Source: Nocardia cyriacigeorgica GUH-2 | Lineage (GTDB): Bacteria; Actinomycetota; Actinomycetes; Mycobacteriales; Mycobacteriaceae | Assembly (NCBI RefSeq): GCF_000284035.1 | Contig: NC_016887.1 | Location: 2,480,001 to 2,544,000 of the forward strand | Length of the DNA: 64,000 nucleotides | Direction of reading: 5' to 3' | Part shown: one piece after another, positions 28,399-37,410 of the stretch | How positions within the stretch are numbered: the first letter of the stretch is position 1 | How the letters are laid out: each line of letters starts with the position of its first letter | Translations under genes and position numbers: made by a program | The notes under the pieces: model-generated | Seen by the model: the letters and a program-made list of their open reading frames with translations, nothing else | Told to the model about the DNA's origin: nothing | The model's database searches: none

Positions 28399-29679
28399 TC
28401 AGCCCAGATCGGCGAGCTTGTCGTGCAGGACCGCCCGTTCCTGCTCGTTGCCGCACAACTTCACCGCCCGTTCCAATTCGACGCGGGCATCCTCGCGGCG
28501 GCCGAGACGGATGAACAGCTCGCCGCGCACACTGGGCAGCAGATGCGAATTCGCGAACGCTCCGCCCGCCGCGAGCTCGTCGACGATCGGCAACGCGGCC
28601 GCCGGACCCTCTGCCATCGACACCGCCACCGCCCGGTTCAACTCGACCACCGGTGAGGGTGTCAGCCGGCCGAGCGCCTCGTACAGCAGCACGATGCGCT
28701 CCCAGTTCGTCTCCTCGACCGACGCTGCGACGGCATGGCATTCGGCGATCGCGGCTTGTAATCCGTAGGCGCCCAAGCCACGTCCGAGTTGTTCGGTGCG
28801 TGCCAGCGCGGCCCGCCCTCGCCGGATGGCCGAACGATCCCAGCGGCGCCGGTCCTGCTGTTCCAGCAGCACCGGTCGTCCGGCGGTGTCGGTGCGGGCC
28901 GGGAAGCGCGCCGCGGTCAGTTCCAGCAGCGCCAGCAGGCTGTGCACCTCGGGCTCGCCGGGCATCAGCCGTGCCAGCACTCGCGCCAGCCGCAACGCCT
29001 CACCGGCCAGGTCCAGGCGCATCCAGTCGCGGCCGGAACTGGCCGAGGAGCCCTCGGTGAAGATCAGGTAGATCACGCTCAGCACCGAACCCAGCCGTTC
29101 GGCGCGTTCGGCGGCGGCCGGCACCTCGAACGGGACCCGGGCGGCGGCCAGCGTCTTCTTCGCCCGGGTGATGCGCGCCTGCACGGTCGCGGTCGGCACC
29201 AGGAAGGCCCGGGCGATCTCGTCGCTGGTCAAACCGCCCACCACGCGCAGGGTGAGCGCGATGCGGGCCTCGCGCGCGAGCACCGGATGGCAGGAGACGA
29301 AGATCAATGCCAGTAGATCGTCATCGATCTGGTCCGGGTCCCACAGCACATCATCGGCCTGGTGCATCGGTTCGGTGTTGCCCGCTACGACGCCGCCCTC
29401 GCCCAGTCCGTGGGCGAGAGCGGCGTATTTGTCGTCGCGGACGGCGCGGCGGCGGAAGGCGTCGATCGCGCGCCGCTTGCCGACGGTCAGCAACCACCCC
29501 GCGGGCTGCTGCGGCACCCCTTCGCGCGGCCAGGTCACCAGCGCCTCGGCGAAGGCTTCCTGGGCGAGATCCTCGGCCAGCGCGAAATCGCCGGTGTAGC
29601 GCGCGAGCGCACCGACGATGCGCGCCGACTCGATCCGCCAGACGGCGGCGACGGCCTCACGGCCGGTGTGCTCGACCAT
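28399..29679 (-). CDS. ECF42-type sigma factor with C-terminal TPR-like domain (second copy)
   Basis: A 426-residue ECF42 sigma factor. Region 2 is seen in DFALAEDLAQEAFAEALVTW and PAGWLLTVGKRRAIDAFRRR. Region 4 contains TSDEIARAFLVPTATVQARI. The C-terminal extension follows (VIYLIFTEG, NWERIVLLYEALGRLTPSPV, LNRAVAVSMAEGP). It lies 15 bases downstream of its YCII partner on the same strand. It differs clearly from the copy at 437-1684, so the two are separate paralogs and probably answer different signals. An ECF42-type promoter precedes the YCII gene. Confidence 0.92.
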   Translation of the reverse strand: MVEHTGREAVAAVWRIESARIVGALARYTGDFALAEDLAQEAFAEALVTWPREGVPQQPAGWLLTVGKRRAIDAFRRRAVRDDKYAALAHGLGEGGVVAGNTEPMHQADDVLWDPDQIDDDLLALIFVSCHPVLAREARIALTLRVVGGLTSDEIARAFLVPTATVQARITRAKKTLAAARVPFEVPAAAERAERLGSVLSVIYLIFTEGSSASSGRDWMRLDLAGEALRLARVLARLMPGEPEVHSLLALLELTAARFPARTDTAGRPVLLEQQDRRRWDRSAIRRGRAALARTEQLGRGLGAYGLQAAIAECHAVAASVEETNWERIVLLYEALGRLTPSPVVELNRAVAVSMAEGPAAALPIVDELAAGGAFANSHLLPSVRGELFIRLGRREDARVELERAVKLCGNEQERAVLHDKLADLG

Positions 29680-29694
29680 CGCCCGCGTGCCCGC

Positions 29695-30117
29695 TCAGAG
29701 CTGACCGGTGGCCTCGCGCCACGCCCGCTCCTTCTCGATCCAGATGTTGTCCGCGGGGAATTCGTCGATCGTGGTGACGCGGCGGATCTCGCACTTGGAG
29801 CCCGGTCCCGCCATCGGCGCGCGCTTGGCCCATTCGATGGCCTCTTCCCGCGAGGCCACATTGAGAATCCAGAAGCCGCCGAACAATTCCTTGGTCTCAC
29901 CGTACGGGCCGTCGGTGACCACCGGTGTCTCCGAGGAGTAGTCCACCACGACGCCCGATTCCGGGTCGGGGTCGAGCCCCTCGGCCGCGACCAGCACGCC
30001 GGCCCGGATCATCTCGTCGTTGAACTTGCCCATCGACTCCATGATTTCGGTGAAGTCGGCGTTCTGGAAGGCCTCGAAGGTCTCGTCGGTGGCGCGCATG
30101 ATCAGCATGTACTTCAT
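29695..30117 (-). CDS. YCII-related (DGPF) protein, partner of second ECF42
   Basis: A 140-residue YCII/DGPF family protein beginning MKYMLIMRATDETFEAF, with TDGPYGETKELFGGFWIL as the family signature. GAGGAG lies seven bases before the ATG. It is the first gene of a two-gene unit with the ECF42 sigma gene. The upstream region carries a match to the ECF42 promoter consensus. The protein family has no settled enzyme activity. Confidence 0.92.
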   Translation of the reverse strand: MKYMLIMRATDETFEAFQNADFTEIMESMGKFNDEMIRAGVLVAAEGLDPDPESGVVVDYSSETPVVTDGPYGETKELFGGFWILNVASREEAIEWAKRAPMAGPGSKCEIRRVTTIDEFPADNIWIEKERAWREATGQL

Positions 30118-30167
30118 GGTGTGTCTCCTCGGTATGTTCCGGGTCCTTGTGACCCTCTCATCCCTAG

Positions 30168-30195
30168 GTCGAACGGGAGGTGCGTCCGATCGACA
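30168..30195 (-). promoter_or_regulatory. ECF42-type promoter
   Basis: On the minus strand, TGTCGA (30195-30190) and CGAC (30171-30168) are separated by 18 bases, about 50 bases before the YCII ATG. TGTCGA and CGA(C/T) are the -35 and -10 elements described for ECF42 sigma factors. It supports autoregulation of this YCII-ECF42 unit. Confidence 0.7.
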
Positions 30196-30244
30196 CGGCC
30201 GTGAAATTTTTCCGAGAATTTTTTCCCGGCCCTGTTCGCGCAGG

Positions 30245-30391
30245 TCAGTACGCGATGAACAGGATCTCTTCGCGGGAGTAGTCGTGGCCGGGGTGCTCGG
30301 CGGCCAGATGGGCCTGGGTCTTGGCGACGAGGTCGTCCTCGTCGGTGCCGGTGATGTGTTCGCCGCACGGGCAGTTCAGTCTGGTCTTCAC
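30245..30391 (-). CDS. DUF1059 small predicted metal-binding protein
   Basis: A 48-residue protein starting at GTG (MKTRLNCPCGEHITGTDEDD). The CPCG near the start and a late His (AAEHPGHDYS) give the DUF1059 pattern, a possible Zn- or Fe-binding site. GAAGG lies about nine bases upstream; a longer in-frame reading has an unlikely Arg-rich leader. It has no close operon partner: the YCII gene on the same strand begins 127 bases away, downstream in transcription order. Confidence 0.7.
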   Translation of the reverse strand: MKTRLNCPCGEHITGTDEDDLVAKTQAHLAAEHPGHDYSREEILFIAY

Positions 30392-30478
30392 GTGGGTTGC
30401 CCTTCGTCCTCGTGGAACACGGTGGGTCGAGTGAACCACGGCGGAAGCTATTTGTGAACGCGTTTTAGTAATTCGGCT

Positions 30479-31201
30479 TCACGTCCGGCCTGCCGCGTGC
30501 GGGATGATGCCGACGACCGTCGCGGGGGAGCCGGAGCCGCCACGGTAGATCGGCCCGCCCGCCAGTACCCACGCCCCCGTCGCCGGGAGTGCGCCCAGGT
30601 TGGCCAGGCATTCCAGGCTGATCCGGTGCTCCCGATAGAGCATCTTCGACACCGTGTACTCGTGGTCGGTGCCGAGATCGGGACCGAAGGTGTCGATGCC
30701 GAGCGCGCCGCGCCGCCCGAGCCTGCCGGTCTCGAGCAGCCACTCGACGGCGTCGACCGCGAACCCCGGCATATGGCCCGCCGCGGCGCCGGCGCCGAGG
30801 AAGTCCGGGGTACCCCACTTCGCGTCCCACCCGGTCCAGGCGATCACGGCCGCGCCCTCGGGTATGCGCCCGTGCCGTCTCTCCCATTGACGGAGGTCGG
30901 CCGCCGTGATGGCGTGATCGCGATCCCGCGCACACTCTGCCCGCACATCGATGGTCACCGCGGGCAGCAGCAGATCTTCGAGATCGAGTTCGTCGGCGGC
31001 CCGGCCGGCGGGGTCGAAGTGGATCGGCGCCCCCCAATGCGTCCCCGTGTGCTCGCCTTGCCGCACATAACGCAGGTAGTAGCCGTCCTCGGCGATGGTC
31101 GCCACCGTATCGATCTCGAACGCGGGATCGCCGGGATAGACCGGCGTGCTCGCCGGATCGTGCACATGCGACAGGTTCACCAGCCGTCCGAACGGATTCA
31201 T
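30479..31201 (-). CDS. Cyclase-family (kynurenine formamidase-like) metal-dependent hydrolase
   Basis: A 240-residue cyclase-superfamily protein. The signature HxGTHxDxPxH appears as H51-T-G-T-H55-W-G57-A-P-I-H61, so the usual aspartate is a glycine. Later landmarks are AVIAWTGWDAKWGTPDFLG and GALGIDTFGPDLGTDHEYTVSKML. The family hydrolyses amides or lactones such as N-formylkynurenine or isatin. The ATG overlaps the stop of the PucR regulator (ATGA), so the two are translationally coupled and the regulator probably senses this pathway. The Asp-to-Gly change may mark a subfamily with different chemistry. Confidence 0.85.
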   Translation of the reverse strand: MNPFGRLVNLSHVHDPASTPVYPGDPAFEIDTVATIAEDGYYLRYVRQGEHTGTHWGAPIHFDPAGRAADELDLEDLLLPAVTIDVRAECARDRDHAITAADLRQWERRHGRIPEGAAVIAWTGWDAKWGTPDFLGAGAAAGHMPGFAVDAVEWLLETGRLGRRGALGIDTFGPDLGTDHEYTVSKMLYREHRISLECLANLGALPATGAWVLAGGPIYRGGSGSPATVVGIIPHAAGRT

Positions 31202-32469
31202 CGGCCCTCCGGTCGCAGCACCGATCCGCCGAACCAGTGGCACAGCAGCAGCGCCATCTCCACATCCAGCCGGTCGTCGCCGATGGGTTCGCCGCGCCGT
31301 TCGATCGCCCGGTTGACCCGGTACTTCACCGAATTGGCATGCAGGTTCAGCGCTTCCGCGGCGGCCTTATGGCTCGACCCGGCGAGCAGGAACACCCGCA
31401 GCGTCTCCCGCAGCCGCGCATCACCGTCGCTGTCGGCGGCCAGCGGCCCGAGCACCCGCCACACCCATTCGCGGGCCTCGGTGAGATCGCGCCCCAGCAG
31501 CGCGGCGGCGGTCAGTCCGGGATCGGACGCGGCGGTGACGCGCTCGGCGGCGGTCCCACCCGCCAACGCCACCGTCCGGGCCCGCAGCGCCTGCCGGTGC
31601 GAATCCCGGAAGCCCTCGACGCCCGGGAGCGGGGTGCCGAGCGCGATCCACGGCGCGTCCGGCCGCGTCGCGGTGAATCGGCGCACCTGCCGGGCGCAGT
31701 CGGCGCCGGTGATCGAGGCCAGCGGGATCCAGCCCCACCCGGTCAAACGGTCTGCCGCGACGAACAATCCGGCGCCCAGGGCATCCATGGATTCGGCGAG
31801 CTCACGTACGAACCGCTCCAGCCTGCCGAGCTCGTCGCCGCCGCCGGGCACCCACAGCACCAGCGCCAGGTGGGTGCGCCGCAACGGATAACGGATCGCC
31901 TCGCTCACCGCGTCGACATCGACGGCGTGCCCGTCGAGCACCTCGCGCACCCGCACCGCGCGCACGCTGTTGCGGTTCTCCAGCCAGTGATCGCGTTCGA
32001 TCTGATAGGTCTGCACCACCTGCTGGGAGATCCAGTCGATATAGCCGAAGGTGATGGTGGTGATCTGCTCGAAGACGTCCAGCCGCAGCTGCGGATCGAG
32101 CACGAGGGCCCGGACTTCCTCGGAGACGATGCTGAGCAGTTTCTGCTGCCCGAGCCGGTAGGCGCGGACCAGGGCGTTCGGGGCGATGCCGTGCTGGGCG
32201 AGCCGCCGCGCGTACTCCAGCGCGGCGGTCGGCGGCTCCACGTTCTCGATCGGGATGGCGTGCTGGATCGCGGAGAAGATCGTGTCCACATTGCCCTCGA
32301 CACTGTCGCGCAGCAATTCGTGCAACTGCTGGTCGCCTTGAAGATCTTCGATCTCGGCGAGCAGATGCCGCTGGATCGTGCGGCTGACCTCGCCGAGGCG
32401 GTCGGCGAGTCGTTCGACCGCCAGCGCGGCCTGGATCCCGACCGGCGATTCGGCGTCTGGACTGGGCAT
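31198..32469 (-). CDS. PucR-family transcriptional regulator
   Basis: A 423-residue regulator with a GGDEF-like middle domain and a C-terminal PucR helix-turn-helix (SSHKAAAEALNLHANSVKYRVNRAIERRG, near residue 370). The N-terminal ~160 residues are helical (RsbRD-like). It is upstream of and coupled to the cyclase gene. It is also divergent from the acyl-CoA synthetase/DUF3556/FAD operon across 164 bases, so both units are probable targets. ATG 32469 is used; an in-frame TTG two codons earlier is possible. No ribosome site is visible. Confidence 0.87.
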   Translation of the reverse strand: MPSPDAESPVGIQAALAVERLADRLGEVSRTIQRHLLAEIEDLQGDQQLHELLRDSVEGNVDTIFSAIQHAIPIENVEPPTAALEYARRLAQHGIAPNALVRAYRLGQQKLLSIVSEEVRALVLDPQLRLDVFEQITTITFGYIDWISQQVVQTYQIERDHWLENRNSVRAVRVREVLDGHAVDVDAVSEAIRYPLRRTHLALVLWVPGGGDELGRLERFVRELAESMDALGAGLFVAADRLTGWGWIPLASITGADCARQVRRFTATRPDAPWIALGTPLPGVEGFRDSHRQALRARTVALAGGTAAERVTAASDPGLTAAALLGRDLTEAREWVWRVLGPLAADSDGDARLRETLRVFLLAGSSHKAAAEALNLHANSVKYRVNRAIERRGEPIGDDRLDVEMALLLCHWFGGSVLRPEGR

Positions 32470-32633
32470 GGCCAACAGTAGAACGCGGCGCCGGCGCTGG
32501 TCAGCGCATTGACGCGACCTTGTCTCCGCGAGACAAACCGGGCCGCGACCTTCATCGCCGCGCGACGGTGTGATCTACATCGCTTCTTCCTAGCTTGATG
32601 GCACAGACCACATCAGGACCGCCAGGAGTGACG

Positions 32634-34091
32634 ATGAACCTGTCCACGCTGCCCGATCGCCGCGCCGCGCAGCATCCGACCGCGCCCGCCCTCGCCGACG
32701 ATCACACCGCACTCGACAACGCCGGGTTCCTGGACGCGGTATGCCGCGCCGCGGGCACCTTGCGCGCGCACGGGGTCGGCGCGGGTGACGTCGTCGCGGT
32801 GATGCTGCCCAACACCGTGGACCTGGTCGTCACGCTGTTCGCCGCCTGGCGCCTCGGTGCGGCGGTGACCCCGTTGAACCCGGGCCTGGTTGCCGAGGAG
32901 GTCGCCTATCAGGTCGCGGATTCGGCCGCGGCCGCGCTGGTCGTCGCCCACCCGCTCGACACCATTGTCGACGTGCCGGTGGTGTTGCCGGTCGAAGCGC
33001 TCGCCGAGGGTGCGGCCACGGATGCGATCGAGGTCCCGGCCGACGCTCTCGCCCTGCTCATCTACACCAGCGGCACGACCGGCAGGCCGAAAGGGGTGAT
33101 GCTCGACCACGCCAATCTGAACGCGATGTGCGCCATGGTGATCGAGGCCTTCGGGTTGACCTCGGCCGACCGCAGCCTGCTCGTGCTGCCGCTGTTCCAC
33201 GTCAACGGCATCGTGGTCAGTACGCTCTCGCCGCTGCTGGTGGGCGCGAGCACCACCATCGCAGGCCGGTTCAGCGCGCAGACGTTCTTCGACCGGCTCG
33301 AGCGCAGCGCCGCCACGTATTTCTCGGCGGTGCCGACGATCTACACCATGCTCGCCGACCTGCCGGGCGATGTGCGCCCGGATACCTCCGCGGTGCGGTT
33401 CGCGATCTGCGGTGCGGCGCCGGCGAGCGTGGAGTTGCTGGAGAAGTTCGAATCCCGTTACCGCATCCCGATCATCGAGGGCTATGGGTTGTCGGAGGGG
33501 ACGTGCGCCAGCACGGTCAATCCACTGACCGGGCGCCGCAAGCCGGGCACGGTGGGCCTTCCGTTGCCCGGTCAGCGGGTGCGCATCGTCGACCCGGACG
33601 GTGCGGAGGCCGGTCCGGGGGAGACCGGTGAGGTGCTGATCGCCGGACCGAATGTGATGCGCGGCTATCTGAATCGCCCGCAGGAGACGGCGCGCACCGT
33701 CGTCGACGGCTGGTTGCGCACCGGTGACGTCGGCCGTTTCGATGAGGACGGCTACCTGGTGCTGGTCGATCGCGCCAAGGACATGATCATCCGCGGCGGG
33801 GAGAACATCTACCCGAAGGAAATCGAGGCCGTCGTCTACCAGTTGCCCGAGATCGCCACCGCGGCGGTCGTGGGCCGCGGCCACGCCGTCTACGGCGAGG
33901 AGCCGGTGCTGTACGTGGCGCTGAATTCCGGCGCGCACCTCGACGAGCAGCGCATCCACGACCATCTCAGCGCGTCGCTGTCGAAATACAAGCGGCCCGT
34001 GGAGATCACGATTCTCGACGCCCTGCCCGTCAACGCGGTCGGCAAGCTCGACAAACCGGCACTGCGGCAGCTGATCCGCGCCGAGCGTTAG
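32634..34091 (+). CDS. AMP-dependent acyl-CoA synthetase (FadD-like)
   Basis: A 485-residue ANL-superfamily ligase. The phosphate-binding loop TSGTTGRPKGVML is near residue 145; YGLSEG, RTGDVGRFDEDGYL and RAKDMIIRGGENIYPKEIE follow, and the adenylation lysine is in VNAVGKLDKPAL near the C-terminus. It activates a carboxylic acid to an acyl-CoA through an acyl-adenylate; chain length cannot be read. It is short for the family (usual 500-560). AGGAG precedes the ATG. It is the first gene of a three-gene operon with DUF3556 and a CrtI-like oxidoreductase. Confidence 0.9.
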   Translation: MNLSTLPDRRAAQHPTAPALADDHTALDNAGFLDAVCRAAGTLRAHGVGAGDVVAVMLPNTVDLVVTLFAAWRLGAAVTPLNPGLVAEEVAYQVADSAAAALVVAHPLDTIVDVPVVLPVEALAEGAATDAIEVPADALALLIYTSGTTGRPKGVMLDHANLNAMCAMVIEAFGLTSADRSLLVLPLFHVNGIVVSTLSPLLVGASTTIAGRFSAQTFFDRLERSAATYFSAVPTIYTMLADLPGDVRPDTSAVRFAICGAAPASVELLEKFESRYRIPIIEGYGLSEGTCASTVNPLTGRRKPGTVGLPLPGQRVRIVDPDGAEAGPGETGEVLIAGPNVMRGYLNRPQETARTVVDGWLRTGDVGRFDEDGYLVLVDRAKDMIIRGGENIYPKEIEAVVYQLPEIATAAVVGRGHAVYGEEPVLYVALNSGAHLDEQRIHDHLSASLSKYKRPVEITILDALPVNAVGKLDKPALRQLIRAER

Positions 34092-34133
34092 CGGCGACTC
34101 CATCCACTCGTTCACCCAGAAGGAGAAGACATC

Positions 34134-35939
34134 ATGGGTTTCACGACACCGGATCTGCCCGCGGTGGATCCTGACGAATTCTTGCGCAAACCGCTCATGG
34201 AACGCATGCGCATCCTCGCGCTCGACTGGGCCGAAAACGGTTTCGGTTCACCGAAAATGGTGCACTGCGTCTATATCGCGAAACTGATCGTGCTCTACGC
34301 CATCGGCGGGATCACGCTCGCGACCGCGACCTCCGGGCTGCCCGCGTTCTGGCATGTCACCGAATGGTGGAACCAGCCGATCGTCTATCAGAAGCTCATC
34401 ATCTGGACCGTCCTGCTCGAAGCGATCGGCGTGGCCGGCTCCTGGGGTCCGCTGGCGGGCAAGGTGAAGCCGATGACCGGCGGCATCCTGTTCTGGGCCC
34501 GGCCGGGCACCATCCGGCTGCGGCCATGGGCGTGGGTGCCGGGCACCAACGGTGACCGGCGGACCTGGTTCGATGTGGTGCTCTATCTCGCGCTGCTGGT
34601 GAGCCTGTTCGTGGCGTTGGTGCGGCCCGGGGTGATCACCGCGTCGATGGCGGCGGCACTACCGGACAACACCTCGGGGCTGGTGAATCCCGTTCTGGTG
34701 GCAGCGCCGATCGCCCTGCTGATCCTGAACGGCTTGCGTGACAAGACGATTTTCCTCGCGGCTCGTGGCGAACAGTATCTGCCCGCGCTGGTCTTCTTCG
34801 CGACGCTGCCTTTCGTGGACATGATCATCGCGCTGAAATTGCTGATCGTGATCGTGTGGCTGGGCGCCGGGTTCTCCAAATTCGGCCTGCATTTCTCGAA
34901 TGTGGTGCCGCCCATGGTGAGCAACAGCCCGTCGATGCCGGTCAAGGCGATCAAGCGCGCGCACTACCGGAAGTTCCCGACCGATATGCGGCCGTCGCGG
35001 GTCGCCGGTTTCCTGGCCCATGTCGGCGGCACCACCGTCGAGATCGTGACTCCGCTGGTCCTGCTGTTCTCCACGAACGCCTACCTGACCGTGGCCGCCG
35101 TCGCCATGATGGTGATCTTCCACCTGTTCATCATCTCGACTTTCCCGCTGGCGGTGCCGCTGGAATGGAATCTGCTGTTCGCCTACGCGTCGGTGTTTTT
35201 GTTCCTCGGTTTCCCCAATGCCGGCGGCTATGCGCCCTGGGACATGTCGGCGCCGTGGCTGCTCGCGGTGATCGTCGCGGCGCTGGTGTTCTTCCCGATT
35301 CTGGGTAACCTGCGTCCCGACAAGGTGTCGTTCCTGCCTTCCATGCGGCAGTACGCGGGCAACTGGGCGTCGGCGATCTGGACCTTCGCACCCGGTACCG
35401 AGGCGAAACTCGATCGGGTGACCCGTTCGGCGAAGAATCAGATCGACCAGTTCGTCGAGTTCGGCTACGAACCCGCGTGGGCGGAGATCACCTTGCAGAA
35501 GACCATTGCCTGGCGCAGTATGCACAGCCAGGCGCGCGGGTTGTTCTCGCTGCTGCTGTCGCGGCTGCCCGATATCGACGCCCGGACCGTGCGCGAGGCC
35601 GAATTCCTGTGCAACTCGATCATCGGGTTCAACTTCGGTGACGCGCATCTGCACGGGCCGGAGATGATTCGCGCGGTCCAGGACGAGGCGCGGTTCGAGC
35701 CGGGCGAATGCGTGATCGCGTGGGTCGAGTCGGAGGCGTTCGGCAGCGGTATCCAGCGCTACCTGCTGATCGATGCGGCGCTCGGAGTGATCGAGCGCGG
35801 CTCGTGGAAGGTCGCCGACGCCGTCGCCGAGCAGCCGTGGCTGCCCAATGGGCCGATCCCCTTGCAGGTCAGCTGGACCTGCGCGGCGGCCGGTGAGGCG
35901 CAGTCCCCGCGGCAGGACGATTTCGGGGTCGTCGCGTAG
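34134..35939 (+). CDS. DUF3556 multi-pass membrane protein
   Basis: A 601-residue integral membrane protein of family DUF3556, found in Mycobacterium, Nocardia and Rhodococcus. About nine hydrophobic segments are visible, for example AKLIVLYAIGGITLATA, VVLYLALLVSLFVALV, LKLLIVIVWLGAGFSKFG, LTVAAVAMMVIFHLFIIST and APWLLAVIVAALVFFPILG. The last ~180 residues are soluble. Some features recall vitamin K-dependent carboxylase/HTTM-type membrane proteins, but that is a guess. AAGGAGAAG precedes the ATG. Co-transcription with an acyl-CoA synthetase and a phytoene-desaturase-like enzyme suggests lipid or isoprenoid chemistry in the membrane. Confidence 0.85.
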   Translation: MGFTTPDLPAVDPDEFLRKPLMERMRILALDWAENGFGSPKMVHCVYIAKLIVLYAIGGITLATATSGLPAFWHVTEWWNQPIVYQKLIIWTVLLEAIGVAGSWGPLAGKVKPMTGGILFWARPGTIRLRPWAWVPGTNGDRRTWFDVVLYLALLVSLFVALVRPGVITASMAAALPDNTSGLVNPVLVAAPIALLILNGLRDKTIFLAARGEQYLPALVFFATLPFVDMIIALKLLIVIVWLGAGFSKFGLHFSNVVPPMVSNSPSMPVKAIKRAHYRKFPTDMRPSRVAGFLAHVGGTTVEIVTPLVLLFSTNAYLTVAAVAMMVIFHLFIISTFPLAVPLEWNLLFAYASVFLFLGFPNAGGYAPWDMSAPWLLAVIVAALVFFPILGNLRPDKVSFLPSMRQYAGNWASAIWTFAPGTEAKLDRVTRSAKNQIDQFVEFGYEPAWAEITLQKTIAWRSMHSQARGLFSLLLSRLPDIDARTVREAEFLCNSIIGFNFGDAHLHGPEMIRAVQDEARFEPGECVIAWVESEAFGSGIQRYLLIDAALGVIERGSWKVADAVAEQPWLPNGPIPLQVSWTCAAAGEAQSPRQDDFGVVA

Positions 35940-35994
35940 CGACCGCGCGCGTGGCAACGTGAGTGGTGAAGGCAAGCGGAGGAGAGGAACCGGG

Positions 35995-37410
35995 ATGAGT
36001 ACCGCAGTCGTGGTCGGTGGTGGGCCGAACGGGCTCGCCGCCGCCGTCACCCTCGCCGCCGAAGGCGTGCAGGTGACGGTCCTCGAGGCCGCCGAGCAGG
36101 TCGGTGGCGGGGTGAGCTCCGGCGAGGCGATTGTGCCGGGCCTGCGGCACGATCACTGCGCGGCCATCCATCCGATGGCGGTCGGTTCACCGCTGCTGAC
36201 CGGCCTCGGTCTCGAACGCTACGGCCTGCGCTGGCGGTGGCCGGAGATCGACTGCGCGCATCCGCTCGACGACGGCCGGGCGGGCGTGCTGTACCGCTCT
36301 GTCGACGATACGGCCGCCGGTCTCGGCGATGACGGTACCCGCTGGCGGCTGGCGTTCGCCCGCCCCGCGGCCCGATTCGATGCCCTCGCCGAGGACATCA
36401 TGGGCCCGTTGCTGCATCTGCCCCGGCACCCGCTGACCTTGGCCCGGTTCGGCGCACCCACCGTGCTGCCCGCCTCGGCGGTGGCGCGGTGGTTCCGGAC
36501 AACGGAAGGCCGGGCCCTGTTCGGCGGAATCGCCGCCCACACCTTCCGCCCGCTGCACTACCCGATGACGGCGGCGATCGGCATGGGCATCATCGCCGCC
36601 GGCCACCGGCACGGCTGGCCGGTCGCCGAGGGCGGTTCGCAGGCCATCACCGATGCGCTGACCGCACTGCTGGGTGACCTGGGCGGCAAGATCGAGACCG
36701 GTGTCCGGGTCACCTCGGCCGCCCAGTTGCCATCTGCTGAGGTGACCCTGTTCGATCTCGAACCCGGTGCGGTCGCGGGGATTCTCGGTGATCGGCTGCC
36801 CGCGCGCATCGCCCGCGCGTACCGCCGCTTCCGGCGCGCGCCGGGTGCGTTCAAGGTGGATTTCGCCGTCGAGGGCGGTGTGCCGTGGGCGAATCCCGCG
36901 GCGCGCCGGGCCGGCACCGTGCATCTCGGTGGCGAGTATGCCGAAGTGGCGGCGACCGAGCGCGATATCCATGCGGGACGGATGCCGCAGCGCCCGTTCG
37001 TGCTGGTCGGCCAGCAATATCTGGCCGATCCCGGGCGCTCCGTGGGCGATATCCACCCTCTGTATGCCTACGCCCACGTCCCGCACGGCTACACCGGCGA
37101 CGCCACCGAGGCCATCATCGCGCAGATCGAACGCTTCGCACCCGGCTTCCGCGACCGCATCATCGGCACCGCCGTCCGCTCCACCACCGAAATGAGCATC
37201 TACAACGCCAATTACGTAGGCGGCGACATCATCACCGGTGCCAAGGACATCCGGCAGCTCGTCTTCGGGCCCCGGATCGCGCTCAACCCCTACCGGATCG
37301 GCATCCCCGGGATGTACATCTGCTCGGCCGCGACTGCTCCCGGCCCGGGCGCGCACGGAATGTGCGGATACCACGCGGCCCAGGATGCGCTGGCCCGGCT
37401 CTGCCGCTGA
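35995..37410 (+). CDS. FAD/NAD(P)-dependent oxidoreductase, phytoene desaturase (CrtI)-like
   Basis: A 471-residue flavoprotein. The dinucleotide-binding fold is VVVGGGPNGLAAAVTLAAEG at residues 5-24. The CrtI-type C-terminal motif is PGPGAHGMCGYHAAQDALA. Middle parts (GWPVAEGGSQAITDALTALL) match phytoene desaturase/retinol saturase-like enzymes. It probably oxidises or saturates C-C bonds of a lipid made or activated by the operon. GGAGGAGAGG gives a strong ribosome site. It is the last gene of the operon with FadD and DUF3556. It is unlikely to be a carotenoid enzyme, as no other crt genes are present. Confidence 0.85.
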   Translation: MSTAVVVGGGPNGLAAAVTLAAEGVQVTVLEAAEQVGGGVSSGEAIVPGLRHDHCAAIHPMAVGSPLLTGLGLERYGLRWRWPEIDCAHPLDDGRAGVLYRSVDDTAAGLGDDGTRWRLAFARPAARFDALAEDIMGPLLHLPRHPLTLARFGAPTVLPASAVARWFRTTEGRALFGGIAAHTFRPLHYPMTAAIGMGIIAAGHRHGWPVAEGGSQAITDALTALLGDLGGKIETGVRVTSAAQLPSAEVTLFDLEPGAVAGILGDRLPARIARAYRRFRRAPGAFKVDFAVEGGVPWANPAARRAGTVHLGGEYAEVAATERDIHAGRMPQRPFVLVGQQYLADPGRSVGDIHPLYAYAHVPHGYTGDATEAIIAQIERFAPGFRDRIIGTAVRSTTEMSIYNANYVGGDIITGAKDIRQLVFGPRIALNPYRIGIPGMYICSAATAPGPGAHGMCGYHAAQDALARLCR

